Positions 40,384-50,366 of a DNA stretch of 64,000 nucleotides are shown in pieces. The notes below the pieces were generated by a model. The model was not told the DNA's origin. It did no database searches and worked only from the letters and a program-made list of their open reading frames with translations. Each line of letters opens with the position of its first letter. Within the stretch, counting starts at the first letter, position 1. The stretch is from Austwickia chelonae NBRC 105200. Lineage in GTDB: Bacteria; Actinomycetota; Actinomycetes; Actinomycetales; Dermatophilaceae. The translations under genes and the position numbers were made by a program. Where the stretch lies: assembly GCF_000298175.1 (NCBI RefSeq), contig NZ_BAGZ01000005.1, positions 248,001 through 312,000 on the forward strand, given 5' to 3'.

Positions 40384-40403
<20 letters not shown>
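39705..40403 (-). CDS. recX: regulatory protein RecX
   Basis: A 232-residue inhibitor of RecA. Three tandem RecX helical repeats occupy the C-terminal two thirds ([28 protein letters not shown]..., [18 protein letters not shown]...). The first 75 residues are low complexity, with a Ser/Asp-rich segment ([29 protein letters not shown]). The start ATG 40401-40403 lies inside the end of recA (20-nt overlap), implying coupled translation. Confidence 0.9.
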
Positions 40404-41508
<1,105 letters not shown>

Positions 41509-41594
41509 CTCACACCCACCCATCTGCTCATCGTCGATTCGGCCGTCTACCTTCGACCGCGAGGGGACACGCTCAGGCGTCACCGTCCGGTCAG

Positions 41595-41617
41595 ACGTTA
41601 GAGGCAGGCTCCGACAA
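41595..41617 (-). promoter_or_regulatory. PafBC-type (LexA-independent) promoter of recA
   Basis: On the minus strand TTGTCGGAG, an 8-bp spacer and TAACGT match the mycobacterial RecA-NDp/PafBC motif TTGTCRGTG-N8-TAnnnT with one mismatch. The -10 lies about 87 nt before the recA ATG. PafB/PafC are not encoded in the window. Confidence 0.65.
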
Positions 41618-41748
41618 AGCTCCGCACGTAAGAAACCACCTGTGCACAACGTGACGGCAGCCCCACCCCTGTGGACACAGCCTAGCCGGACAGGCGTCCG
41701 ACCGACCGGCGCCGCAGGCGGCAGCCCAGGCAGCGCCTCCGACACCAA

Positions 41749-41970
41749 CTATCGACGACGAGGGCGTTCCTTGCCCCACCGACGCTCCGGGGGTACCTGC
41801 ATCTCCTCGCAGACCGCGGCCCAGATGTCCCGCACCGGGACCCCTTGTTCCAAGGCCTCGGCACCGGTCACACTCCCCAAGCCGGACAAGGCCTGACTCT
41901 CGACCAGCATCCTTCCTCGTGCCGAACCGAATTCGTCGTCCATGAGCCGCCAGAAATCAGAGAGTCGCAC
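41749..41970 (-). CDS. DUF3046 family protein
   Basis: A 73-residue protein (VRLSDFWRLMDDEFG at the start, GTG codon) of the DUF3046 family, which typically sits immediately upstream of recA in actinobacteria. Conserved features are LMDDEFGSARGRMLVESQAL and GVPVRDIWAAVCE. Function unknown; its persistent linkage to recA suggests shared regulation or accidental synteny. Divergent from lhr, 71 bp away. Confidence 0.88.
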   Translation of the reverse strand: MRLSDFWRLMDDEFGSARGRMLVESQALSGLGSVTGAEALEQGVPVRDIWAAVCEEMQVPPERRWGKERPRRR

Positions 41971-42041
41971 CGGTCAAGTCAAACATGCTCCGCCCCGGGT
42001 ACCTGTACACGACTGTCGACCCGTGCCAGGCTGAAAACACC

Positions 42042-45000
42042 ATGGACGCCGCCGACCCCCTGAGCGGGTTCTCCCCCGCGACCACGGAATGGTTCCGCGA
42101 GGCCTTCACCGCACCCACTCCCGCCCAGGCCGAGGCCTGGGCCTCCATCCGTACCGGCGCCCACACCCTGGTCATCGCCCCGACCGGTTCGGGCAAGACC
42201 CTGTCGGCCTTCCTCTGGGCGCTGGACGGCCTGCACCGCGACATGCCTCGACAGGAGACCGGCCGACGGTGCCGCATCCTCTACGTTTCTCCTCTGAAAG
42301 CCCTCGCCGCAGACGTCGAGAAGAATCTGCGTATCCCTCTGTCAGGCATCGCGCGCCACAGCGAGCGGTTGCAGATGCCCGCGCCCGATATCCGAGTCTC
42401 CGTGCGATCCGGGGACACCCCGGGGGCAGCACGGCGTGCCTTCGCGAAAAAAGGCGCCGATATCCTGATCACCACCCCCGAGTCCCTCTTCCTCCTGCTG
42501 ACGTCACAGGCACGTGACCGGCTCCGAGACGTCAGCACAGTGATCGTCGACGAGATCCACGCCGTCGCCGGGTCCAAACGAGGTGTCCATCTGGCGCTGA
42601 GCCTCGAGCGGCTCGACGCCCTGCTGGACACATCCGCCCAACGGATCGGGCTCTCCGCCACAGTACGTCCCGAAGAAGACGTCGGACATCTCCTGGCAGG
42701 TGACCGTCCGGTACACATCGTCCGCCCCGAAGCCTCGAAGCAATGGGACCTGAAGGTCGTCGTCCCGGTGGCGCGTCTGGACGACCCCACCGATCCCGGA
42801 GCAGACCGGCCCCTCGCCGTCCCCGACGATCCTCGGCGTCGCTCGGTCTGGCCGCATGTGGAGGGCCGGCTCGTAGACCTCATCACCGAGCACCGATCTA
42901 CCATCGTCTTCACCAACAGCCGACGTCAGGCAGAACGGCTCACCGCGCGGATCAACGAACTCGGAGAAGATCGGTTGAGCCGCACGCCGGAAGGCCTGAA
43001 CCGGATCTGCTCCCCTACGAACACCTCACGGGGAGCTGCGCCCGTCCTCGCCCGTGCCCACCACGGATCAGTGAGCAAAGAACTCCGCTCCGCCATCGAA
43101 TCCGACCTGAAATCCGGGACGATCCCGGCCGTCGTGGCCACCGGCAGTCTCGAACTCGGCATCGACATGGGTGCGGTCGACCTGGTCGTCCACGTCGAAT
43201 CACCGCCCAGTGTCGCCGGAGGTCTCCAACGTATCGGCCGGTCAGGACACCAGGTCGGCGCTGTCTCCACCGGTGTCCTCCTCCCTCGGCACCGTGGTGA
43301 CCTCCTGCAGTGCGCAGTCATCGTCTCCCTGATGCTCGACGGCCGGATCGAGGCCGTGCGCATGCCACGCAATCCCTTGGACGTACTGGCCCAGCAGTTG
43401 GTCGCCATGATCAGCATGGACGACTGGTCGGTCGAGGAGCTCCACAGCCTGCTACGACGCTCGGCCCCCTATCGCACCCTGTCCCGGTCTGCGCTCGAAG
43501 CAGTGCTGGACATGCTTTCCGGCCGCTACCCGGCCGAAGACCTGGCGGTGTTACGCCCTCGACTGGTCTGGGACCGCCTCACGGACCGGCTCACCGCCAG
43601 ACCCGGAGCGCACCGGCTCGCAGTCACCAGCGGTGGCACCATTCCCGACCGGGGCATGTACGGAGTCTTTCTCACCGGGGAAGGTCAGGGAAGGCGGGTC
43701 GGTGAACTGGACGAGGAGATGGTCCACGAATCCCGCCTCGGCGACCTCCTTACCCTCGGCACCTCCACCTGGCGGGTGGAGGAGATCACCCATGACCAGG
43801 TGATCGTCTCTCCGTCGCCAGGATCCACCGGAAGGTTGCCTTTCTGGCGGGGGGACTCCGTCGGGCGCCCAGCAGAACTCGGTGCCGCCATCGGCGACTA
43901 CACCCGGAAGATGTGTTCACTCGACCGGGAGGAGTCCCTCCGTCGTGCCCGTGAGGGAGGATTGGACGCCCACGCTGCGGAGAACCTCGTCGCCTATCTG
44001 GAGGATCAGCAGGCCGCCACCGGCCTGGTACCCGACGACCGCACCATCGTCGTCGAGCATTTCCAGGACGAGCTCGGGGACCGGCAGGCCGTCGTCCACA
44101 CTCCCTACGGTGGGTGCGTCCATGCACCGTGGGCCTTGGTGATCGCCGATCGTCTTCGGCGACATCTGGGGGTCGACGCCCGCCTCACCCATCACGACGA
44201 CGGCATCGTCCTCCGATGGCCTCAGGGTGATAGCGATTCCCCTTCCTCCGGTGCTTTTCCGGGCGACGGCCTCGACCTGGCCCCCTTCCTGACCGTCGAG
44301 CCGGAGGATGTCATGGAGTTGGTCGCGGCCCAGATCGAGGGGACCGCACTGTTCGCCTCGCGGTTCAGAGAGTGCGCTGCCCGTTCGCTGCTTCTGCCTA
44401 AACCGCACCCTGGCCGCCGCCGAGCGCTCTGGCAAGAACGCCAACGCTCAGGTCAACTCTTAGAATTCACAAGTGAATTCACAGATTTTCCGATCGTCTC
44501 AGAGGCCGTCAGAGAATGTTTGCAGGATGTCTTCGATGTGCCTGCGTTGGTCGACCTGATGCAAGGACTCCGCTCGGGAAAGATCACCATCCACCAGGTG
44601 ACGACCGGCACGGCCTCCCCCTACGCGCAAAGCCTGCTCTTCGACCGCCTTGCCCGGTCTCTGTACGAGACGGATACGCCGTCGGCCGAACGGAGGGCTG
44701 CCGCAGCGGGGCTCGACAGCGAGCTCCTGGCCGATCTGCTCGGGGACGAACATCCGCCGCCGTTGTCCGAGCTGCTCGACCCGGGCGTGGTCTCCGTGGT
44801 CGACCAGGAACGACAACACACGACTCCCGAACGACAGTGCCGCGACCTGGAAGATGTCGTCGACATGATTCGCAGATTCGGTCCGGTCACCAGTGACTGG
44901 ATCCGATACCGGACCGCGCCCACCGTCCACCACGAGGTCGACCGTTGGCTCGACGAACTGGTCGCAGCCCGCCGCACAGTCCAGATCCGCCTCGCCGACG

Positions 45001-46688
45001 AACCGCGATGGATCGTCATGGAGGACGTCGGACGTGTCCGGGACGCGCTCGGCGTGACGCTGCCCCCCGGGTTACCGGCATCGCTGTTGGCTCCTGTCGC
45101 CGATCCCCTTGGCGATCTGATGTCACGATATGCCCGGTCCCGTGCGCTGTTCACCGCGGCCGAGGCCGCCGACTGGGCCGCGATCGGGCCGGCGGTCGCC
45201 ACCGCGGCCCTGGACCGGTTGGTCCACGAAGGACGGTTACGACGTGGCAATCTGAGGCCTCGACCGGACAGCCCACCTGATATACCGGGTTCGCCGACGC
45301 CGACAGACTATGCGGACGTCGAGGTCGTCCGCTTACTCCGTCGGCGCACCACAGCCGCGCTGCGTGCCGAAGTGGCACCAGTACCTCAGCGCTCGATGGG
45401 GATCTTCCTTCCCGCCTGGCAGTCCGTCGGCGGAAAGATCCGTGGCCCGGAGGGTGTGCTCCATGTCATCGACCAACTCGCTGGCACAGCGCTCCCGGCA
45501 GCTGTCTGGGAAGAGTGGATCTTCCCCTCCCGAGTACCGGGTTACCGCCCAGGTGATCTCGACGAGATCTCGACCTCCGGTCAGGCATTCTGGCAAGGAC
45601 ATCGAGAGGCTTCCCGGGACTGGCGGATCTCCTGGCATCCTGCCGATATCGCCCCACTGACCCTGGATCTGCCCTGTCCCTTACCGGAAGGCGACGAGTC
45701 GGCACCCACCGACCAGGTACTCCACATCCTGTCCGGCGGCGGCTCCTATCTTTTCCGTACCTTGTCCGCGCAGCTGGACGACATCAAGGACCAGGCTCTC
45801 CTGGACACCCTGTGGAAACTGGTGCGATCAGGCCTGATCACCAACGGCAGCTTCGCCCCGGTGCGGGCCAGGTTCTCCCCGAACGGATCACCCCGACGAA
45901 CCAGCAGCCCCCGACCGATCAAGCGAGGGCGCCTCTCGTTCGGCGCTATCCCCCGCAGCAATCCCACAACCGGCTATCCCTTGCCGCTGACCACCTCACG
46001 CATCCCCCCGACAGGAGCCGGGCATTGGATCGCTTTACCGAAGACCGACCCGGATCCCACCCGTCGGACGCTCGCTGCAGCCGAAGCCTTGGCGACCCGA
46101 TACGGCGTGGTCACCAGCGCAGTCGCCCGCGCCGAATCGATCCCCGGTGGTTTCGCCCCGATCTACCGAGTGCTGTCCGCGGCGGAGGATGCCGGACAGA
46201 TCAGACGCGGATACTTCGTCGAGGGCTTAGGCGCTGCGCAGTTCGCCATGACCTCTGCCGTCGAGCAGCTACGGGCGGCGGCCCGCCGGGACGAGCGCGC
46301 CACCGACGACACGAACACAGTGGTCCTGGCCGCCGCTGACCCGGCGAACCCCTATGGGACCTTCCTTCCCTGGCCGGCGCCTGTCACGCCCGGGGTGACC
46401 GTCCGTTCTCCGCGGAGGGCGGGATCCTTGGTGATCTTCGTCGGAGGTGAGCTGGTACTCCATGTCGAACGCTCTGGGCGAGACGTCACCTCTTATGCAA
46501 CAGATTCCACCGCTCTGATCGCTGCATCCCGCGCCCTGGCCGAACTCGTGCACTCCGGCAGAGCTGAACTGATCCAGGTCGAGCAGGTAGACGGCCGCCC
46601 CTCGCTGGGCTCGGACCACATCGTCGTCAAGGCCCTGCTGGAAACAGGCTTCCGCGCCACGCCCAGAGGGCTACGTCTACGGCGCTGA
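42042..46688 (+). CDS. lhr: large superfamily 2 DNA helicase Lhr
   Basis: A 1548-residue 3'-5' DNA translocase/helicase. Walker A APTGSGKT at residues 46-53, DEIHAVAGSKRG, SATV, and the second RecA domain with RIGRSGH give the SF2 core, followed by the Lhr winged-helix and beta-barrel domains and a long C-terminal half. The size matches mycobacterial Lhr (about 1500). ATG 42042 leads directly into the family sequence; there is no strong Shine-Dalgarno. Residues around 810 (LLEFTSEFTDFPIV) come from an AT-rich patch with an 18-bp palindrome. Role: DNA damage tolerance, by analogy. Confidence 0.93.
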   Translation: MDAADPLSGFSPATTEWFREAFTAPTPAQAEAWASIRTGAHTLVIAPTGSGKTLSAFLWALDGLHRDMPRQETGRRCRILYVSPLKALAADVEKNLRIPLSGIARHSERLQMPAPDIRVSVRSGDTPGAARRAFAKKGADILITTPESLFLLLTSQARDRLRDVSTVIVDEIHAVAGSKRGVHLALSLERLDALLDTSAQRIGLSATVRPEEDVGHLLAGDRPVHIVRPEASKQWDLKVVVPVARLDDPTDPGADRPLAVPDDPRRRSVWPHVEGRLVDLITEHRSTIVFTNSRRQAERLTARINELGEDRLSRTPEGLNRICSPTNTSRGAAPVLARAHHGSVSKELRSAIESDLKSGTIPAVVATGSLELGIDMGAVDLVVHVESPPSVAGGLQRIGRSGHQVGAVSTGVLLPRHRGDLLQCAVIVSLMLDGRIEAVRMPRNPLDVLAQQLVAMISMDDWSVEELHSLLRRSAPYRTLSRSALEAVLDMLSGRYPAEDLAVLRPRLVWDRLTDRLTARPGAHRLAVTSGGTIPDRGMYGVFLTGEGQGRRVGELDEEMVHESRLGDLLTLGTSTWRVEEITHDQVIVSPSPGSTGRLPFWRGDSVGRPAELGAAIGDYTRKMCSLDREESLRRAREGGLDAHAAENLVAYLEDQQAATGLVPDDRTIVVEHFQDELGDRQAVVHTPYGGCVHAPWALVIADRLRRHLGVDARLTHHDDGIVLRWPQGDSDSPSSGAFPGDGLDLAPFLTVEPEDVMELVAAQIEGTALFASRFRECAARSLLLPKPHPGRRRALWQERQRSGQLLEFTSEFTDFPIVSEAVRECLQDVFDVPALVDLMQGLRSGKITIHQVTTGTASPYAQSLLFDRLARSLYETDTPSAERRAAAAGLDSELLADLLGDEHPPPLSELLDPGVVSVVDQERQHTTPERQCRDLEDVVDMIRRFGPVTSDWIRYRTAPTVHHEVDRWLDELVAARRTVQIRLADEPRWIVMEDVGRVRDALGVTLPPGLPASLLAPVADPLGDLMSRYARSRALFTAAEAADWAAIGPAVATAALDRLVHEGRLRRGNLRPRPDSPPDIPGSPTPTDYADVEVVRLLRRRTTAALRAEVAPVPQRSMGIFLPAWQSVGGKIRGPEGVLHVIDQLAGTALPAAVWEEWIFPSRVPGYRPGDLDEISTSGQAFWQGHREASRDWRISWHPADIAPLTLDLPCPLPEGDESAPTDQVLHILSGGGSYLFRTLSAQLDDIKDQALLDTLWKLVRSGLITNGSFAPVRARFSPNGSPRRTSSPRPIKRGRLSFGAIPRSNPTTGYPLPLTTSRIPPTGAGHWIALPKTDPDPTRRTLAAAEALATRYGVVTSAVARAESIPGGFAPIYRVLSAAEDAGQIRRGYFVEGLGAAQFAMTSAVEQLRAAARRDERATDDTNTVVLAAADPANPYGTFLPWPAPVTPGVTVRSPRRAGSLVIFVGGELVLHVERSGRDVTSYATDSTALIAASRALAELVHSGRAELIQVEQVDGRPSLGSDHIVVKALLETGFRATPRGLRLRR

Positions 46689-46774
46689 GTCCCAGCCATC
46701 TTTTTCGGTCAGAACCTACGGCGCGCTCTGTCACCTGTGGCGAGAAACCGTCGCCTCGATCACAATATGACTGA

Positions 46775-46811
46775 TCACGGGGGGTGCCACTCAGTTCTGT
46801 CCTCCCCGTGA
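46775..46811. promoter_or_regulatory. hairpin in the leader of the subtilase gene
   Basis: TCACGGGG (46775-46782) and CCCCGTGA (46804-46811) form a perfect 8-bp stem with a 21-nt loop, 73 nt before the subtilase start. It may be the lhr terminator or a structured leader; it matches no riboswitch I know. Confidence 0.4.
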
Positions 46812-46883
46812 CGATGGGAGCACGTCACCGGGTGAGGCCCACCACGGGTAGTCCTGGCGGCCTGTGCCGCGGAAGGAGCGGTC

Positions 46884-48698
46884 ATGTCGCGGCGTCGCTC
46901 TCCCGTTTCGGCGGTGATCAGCACAGTCCTCCTGGCAGTCCCCCTGTCCTGGAGTATCGGAGGCCTCGGGGGTCCACCTCCAGCTGCACCTGTAGGGCCC
47001 TCGCTCTCGGCGCCAGCGTCAGCGGTCTCCGCAGCCGCCGCAAATATCGACTTCCCCCTGGCTCCGATGGACGACGAAGCCACCGGAGAATCCGACGAAA
47101 GCGCCAAGCCCGCTCCCGGGGATTCAGCCGTCGCGATCAGCCGCCGTCAGGCGGAGCGCACGGCCAGTGCGCCAAAATACACCGGTCGTGTGGTCTTGAA
47201 ACTCACCGGGCCTCCGGCCAGCGCAGCCGAGGAGAGCAGCCGGCTACTGGCCGCAGCGACCGAGGCCGGAGCCCAGATCGATCTCGCCCGTCATACGGCC
47301 ACCGGCGCGATGGTCGTCGAGGTCGTAGGGGACGCCGTCGCCGTCGCCCGCACCCTGGCTGCCCGCCCTGGCGTCGAGTACGCAGTACCCGAGCGCCGAT
47401 TCACCACAGCAGAAGTGCCCAACGACCCGTACTACCCCGCTCAGTGGGATCTTCCGGCGATCCGGGTACCCGAGGCCTGGAAAATCAGTGACGGCAGCGG
47501 AACCACCGTGGCGGTCGTCGACACCGGTTCCCTCCCCCATCCGGACATCCAAGGACGTTTTCTGCCCGGTTACGACTTCATCAGCGATGCCACCTACTCC
47601 CTCGACGGCAACGGTCGGGACGCCGATCCGACCGACTCCGGTGACTGGAGCAGCTCGGGGATGTGTGACGACCCCACACCGACATCGTCTTCCTGGCACG
47701 GCCTGCACGTTGCCGGCACCATCGCCGCACTCACCGGAAACGGGCTGGGAGTAGCCGGAATCGCGCCAGGGTCCCGTATCGTGCCCATCCGCGCGCTGGG
47801 GCGGTGCGGAGGCACGGACAGCGACGTGGCCGACGCCGTCGTCTGGGCTGCCGGAGGCCCTGTCCCTGGCGTCCCGGCCAATGCACATCCGGCGAAAATC
47901 ATCAATCTCTCTCTCGGCGGTATCGGCACGTGCAGCCCCATCGAACAGAGCGCCATCGACATGGCGTCCGCACGAGGCGCGCTGGTGATCGTCGCGGCCG
48001 GCAACGATGCGAGCGACGTCTCCCAGTACAGCCCCGCGAACTGTCGCGGAGTGATCACCGTGGCCGCCTCGACCCAGAACCGCACCGGCGCGGCCTTCTC
48101 GAACACCGGAAACGCAGTCACCCTGTCCGCTCCGGGAACCTCGATATGGGGACTGGGCAATACGTCCACTCGTTCGGCCGACCCGGCCGGTTGGACGTAC
48201 ACCTCTCGTTATGGCACTTCGATGGCCACACCTCATGTGTCGGCGATCGCCAGCCTGATGTGGTCGGTGAGCCCTTCCTCGACACCCGCACAGATCCGTT
48301 CCGCGCTGGTCTCCAGCGTCACCCCTTTCGTCTCAGGAGGCAGCGGTTTCGGTGTCGGGATCGTCGATGCCTGGCGCGCAGTGGATGCCGTCCGCCCCCA
48401 GCAGACGGCTCCGCCGACGGTGAGCTCGGTGAACCCAGCCGGGGCACGAACCGTCGGCGGTGACGTGATCACTGTGAACGGGACCGGGCTGATCGGAGGC
48501 CGGGTCGCGGTCGGCGGGCGCTCGGCCACAGTCCTCTCCTCCTCGGAGAGCTCGCTGACCTTCCAGGCCCCGCCCGGCCCACTCGGCCGCACCACCATGG
48601 TGATCACCACGCCTGGCGGCGCCGTCACCACTGCCTTCTTCTACGACACCCGGCAGATCATCGCCCGACCCGGCATCCCCCTCTTCCCTCAGCGGTGA
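46884..48698 (+). CDS. secreted S8 (subtilisin-like) serine protease with IPT/TIG domain
   Basis: A 604-residue exported protease. A signal peptide (VISTVLLAVPLSWSIGGLGG region) is followed by a propeptide of about 130 residues ending before VPNDPYYPAQWDL. The catalytic domain carries Asp213 (VVDTG), His272 (WHGLHVAGT), Asn374 (AAGND) and Ser446 (YGTSMATPH). A C-terminal IPT/TIG beta-sandwich (about 511-588, PPTVSSVNPAGARTVGGDVITVNGTGL) probably binds a surface or substrate. AAGGAG precedes the ATG. Likely a secreted nutrient or virulence protease; unlinked to its neighbours. Confidence 0.92.
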   Translation: MSRRRSPVSAVISTVLLAVPLSWSIGGLGGPPPAAPVGPSLSAPASAVSAAAANIDFPLAPMDDEATGESDESAKPAPGDSAVAISRRQAERTASAPKYTGRVVLKLTGPPASAAEESSRLLAAATEAGAQIDLARHTATGAMVVEVVGDAVAVARTLAARPGVEYAVPERRFTTAEVPNDPYYPAQWDLPAIRVPEAWKISDGSGTTVAVVDTGSLPHPDIQGRFLPGYDFISDATYSLDGNGRDADPTDSGDWSSSGMCDDPTPTSSSWHGLHVAGTIAALTGNGLGVAGIAPGSRIVPIRALGRCGGTDSDVADAVVWAAGGPVPGVPANAHPAKIINLSLGGIGTCSPIEQSAIDMASARGALVIVAAGNDASDVSQYSPANCRGVITVAASTQNRTGAAFSNTGNAVTLSAPGTSIWGLGNTSTRSADPAGWTYTSRYGTSMATPHVSAIASLMWSVSPSSTPAQIRSALVSSVTPFVSGGSGFGVGIVDAWRAVDAVRPQQTAPPTVSSVNPAGARTVGGDVITVNGTGLIGGRVAVGGRSATVLSSSESSLTFQAPPGPLGRTTMVITTPGGAVTTAFFYDTRQIIARPGIPLFPQR

Positions 48699-48753
48699 GC
48701 GGCCGGGCTCTCCCGACCAGTGAGCGCCTCCGGGCAGCCCATCGCATCCCGGC

Positions 48754-49053
48754 TCAAGCGGCCGAAGCCCGGATGCTGTTCTCCCGAGGCAGTGGCAAGG
48801 CCACCGGTACGCTGGACCTCTCGGCTGCCTCCGCACGCTCGGCGACCCGCACCAGCAGCTGGGACATCGGCAGTGACAAGGCTGCGCAGATCGCAGCCAA
48901 CAACTCTGATGAAGCCTCTTTCTCACCGCGTTCTATCTCGCTGAGATATCCCAGAGAGACCGATGCTGCAGAGGAGATGTCTCGGAGGGTCCGGCCTTGG
49001 GAAGTGCGGCATTCCCGCAGCGCGTCCCCCATCTCCCGCCTGAGCAGGATCAT
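48754..49053 (-). CDS. clgR: ClgR, XRE-family regulator of clp proteases
   Basis: A 99-residue HTH regulator. [56 protein letters not shown] is the signature of ClgR, which activates clpP/clpC genes in actinobacteria. The C-terminus ends in RASAA; in Streptomyces a terminal Ala-Ala makes ClgR a substrate of the ClpP proteases it induces. It follows cinA with 156 bp between, the usual order rimO-pgsA-cinA-clgR. Confidence 0.9.
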   Translation of the reverse strand: MILLRREMGDALRECRTSQGRTLRDISSAASVSLGYLSEIERGEKEASSELLAAICAALSLPMSQLLVRVAERAEAAERSSVPVALPLPRENSIRASAA

Positions 49054-49209
49054 GCGCTTACCTCCCTGTACCTCTTGGTCATCAGGCCATCCGTGGACAC
49101 GGACGTCGGCATTATGCAGGTGCTGGGAGCGACCTGTACCGATGCCGCCAGTGTCAGGATAACCGGCTCGTTCCCGTCACGCCGCTCAGTTTGTGTGCAG
49201 GGGCACCGG

Positions 49210-49704
49210 TCAACGGACGTTCGCCTGACGGATGCACTCCCGCAGGAGATCCAGGACTTCGTCGACGGCGGCCAAGCGGACCCGATGCCGACCACCGGTC
49301 AACTCGAGCCTACGGACGGTGGTCCCCCCTGGGCCGTCCACGGCGATGAAAACTGTCCCTGCCGGATTTCCGTCCGCCACCCCGGGGCCAGCCACCCCGG
49401 TAGTGCCCACTCCCCAGGTCGCACGGAAACGGGTCCGTGCGCCTCGTGCCAGCTGGGCAGCGACCTCGGACTGGACCGATCCCCCTACCGCGAGCAACAT
49501 GTCATCGACACCGGCCAATGACACCTTCAGATCGGGGTGGTAGACCACCATTCCGCCACGGACGACAGCAGATGCCCCGGGCACATCGATCAGGCTAGCG
49601 ACCACGAGGCCACCGGTGAGGGACTCGGCGGTGGCCACGGTCTGCGCCGCGAGACAGAGATCATCGACCACGTTCGAGGAGCGATCCGCACCGGTCGTCG
49701 TCAT
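49210..49704 (-). CDS. cinA: CinA-family protein (NMN deamidase-type domain)
   Basis: A 164-residue protein containing only the C-terminal CinA domain (PncC, nicotinamide-nucleotide amidase type). Key motifs are TVATAESLTGGLVVASL, VVYHPDLKVSL, and GTTGVAGPGVADGNPAGTVFIAV. The N-terminal molybdopterin-binding-like domain of longer CinA proteins is absent, as usual in actinobacteria. ATG 49704 overlaps the pgsA stop (ATGA). Confidence 0.9.
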   Translation of the reverse strand: MTTTGADRSSNVVDDLCLAAQTVATAESLTGGLVVASLIDVPGASAVVRGGMVVYHPDLKVSLAGVDDMLLAVGGSVQSEVAAQLARGARTRFRATWGVGTTGVAGPGVADGNPAGTVFIAVDGPGGTTVRRLELTGGRHRVRLAAVDEVLDLLRECIRQANVR

Positions 49705-50366
49705 TCCTGTCTTCCCGCTTTCCGGTCGGCGGACTGGCCTACGACCAAGGCCCGTGCCTTGATCACGTAGTCGATCCCGGTCCCGACGGTGACCACGGTG
49801 GCCGCGGCTGTCACTGCGTAGGCCAGCCACAACCACCACTCGCCGCCCGGCGCGGTGAGCATCCCCAAGGCGACCGCCTGAAGGAAGGTCTTCAACTTGC
49901 CGCCCTTGCTGGCCGCCATCACCCCGTACCGGATCACCACGAAACGCAGCAGCGTGATCCCCAACTCCCGGAAGAGGATCAACCCTGTCACCCACCACCA
50001 CAGGTCACCGATGAGGGACAGACCGATGAATCCCATCCCTGTCAAGGCTTTGTCGGCGATCGGGTCGGCCATCTTCCCGAAGTCGGTGATCAGCCCCTTC
50101 GCGCGAGCTATCTCACCGTCGAGTCGGTCGGTGATCATCGCGAGCACGAAGACCGCACAAGCCCACCAACGCAGGGTGGTGTCGGTGCCACCTTCGCTGA
50201 GCAGTAGCCATCCGTAGATCGGGACCATGAAGATCCGTAGCACGGTCAGCGCATTCGGGAGATTCCACGGGCTGGGTGGGACGTTTTCGGGATCGGCTGC
50301 GGCGGCAGGCGCCTGGTGTGCAGAGGGCTCGCCTGCCGGCGACGTGTTCGAGGCCTGAGGGTTCAC
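49701..50366 (-). CDS. pgsA: CDP-diacylglycerol--glycerol-3-phosphate 3-phosphatidyltransferase
   Basis: A 221-residue membrane enzyme making phosphatidylglycerol phosphate. Four to five transmembrane helices, and the CDP-alcohol phosphotransferase motif D-G-x2-A-R-x8-G-x3-D-x3-D reads [27 protein letters not shown] (here TDRLDG). A Pro/Ala-rich cytosolic N-terminus of about 35 residues precedes the domain. The GTG start (50364-50366) overlaps the rimO stop (GTGA). Operon rimO-pgsA-cinA. Confidence 0.93.
   Translation of the reverse strand: MNPQASNTSPAGEPSAHQAPAAAADPENVPPSPWNLPNALTVLRIFMVPIYGWLLLSEGGTDTTLRWWACAVFVLAMITDRLDGEIARAKGLITDFGKMADPIADKALTGMGFIGLSLIGDLWWWVTGLILFRELGITLLRFVVIRYGVMAASKGGKLKTFLQAVALGMLTAPGGEWWLWLAYAVTAAATVVTVGTGIDYVIKARALVVGQSADRKAGRQE

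Noticed and set aside
41509-41748. N-terminal 80-codon extension of recA
   Set aside because: The frame is open but has no RecA-like sequence, and it would cover the predicted promoter; the canonical MAAAADQK start is preferred.
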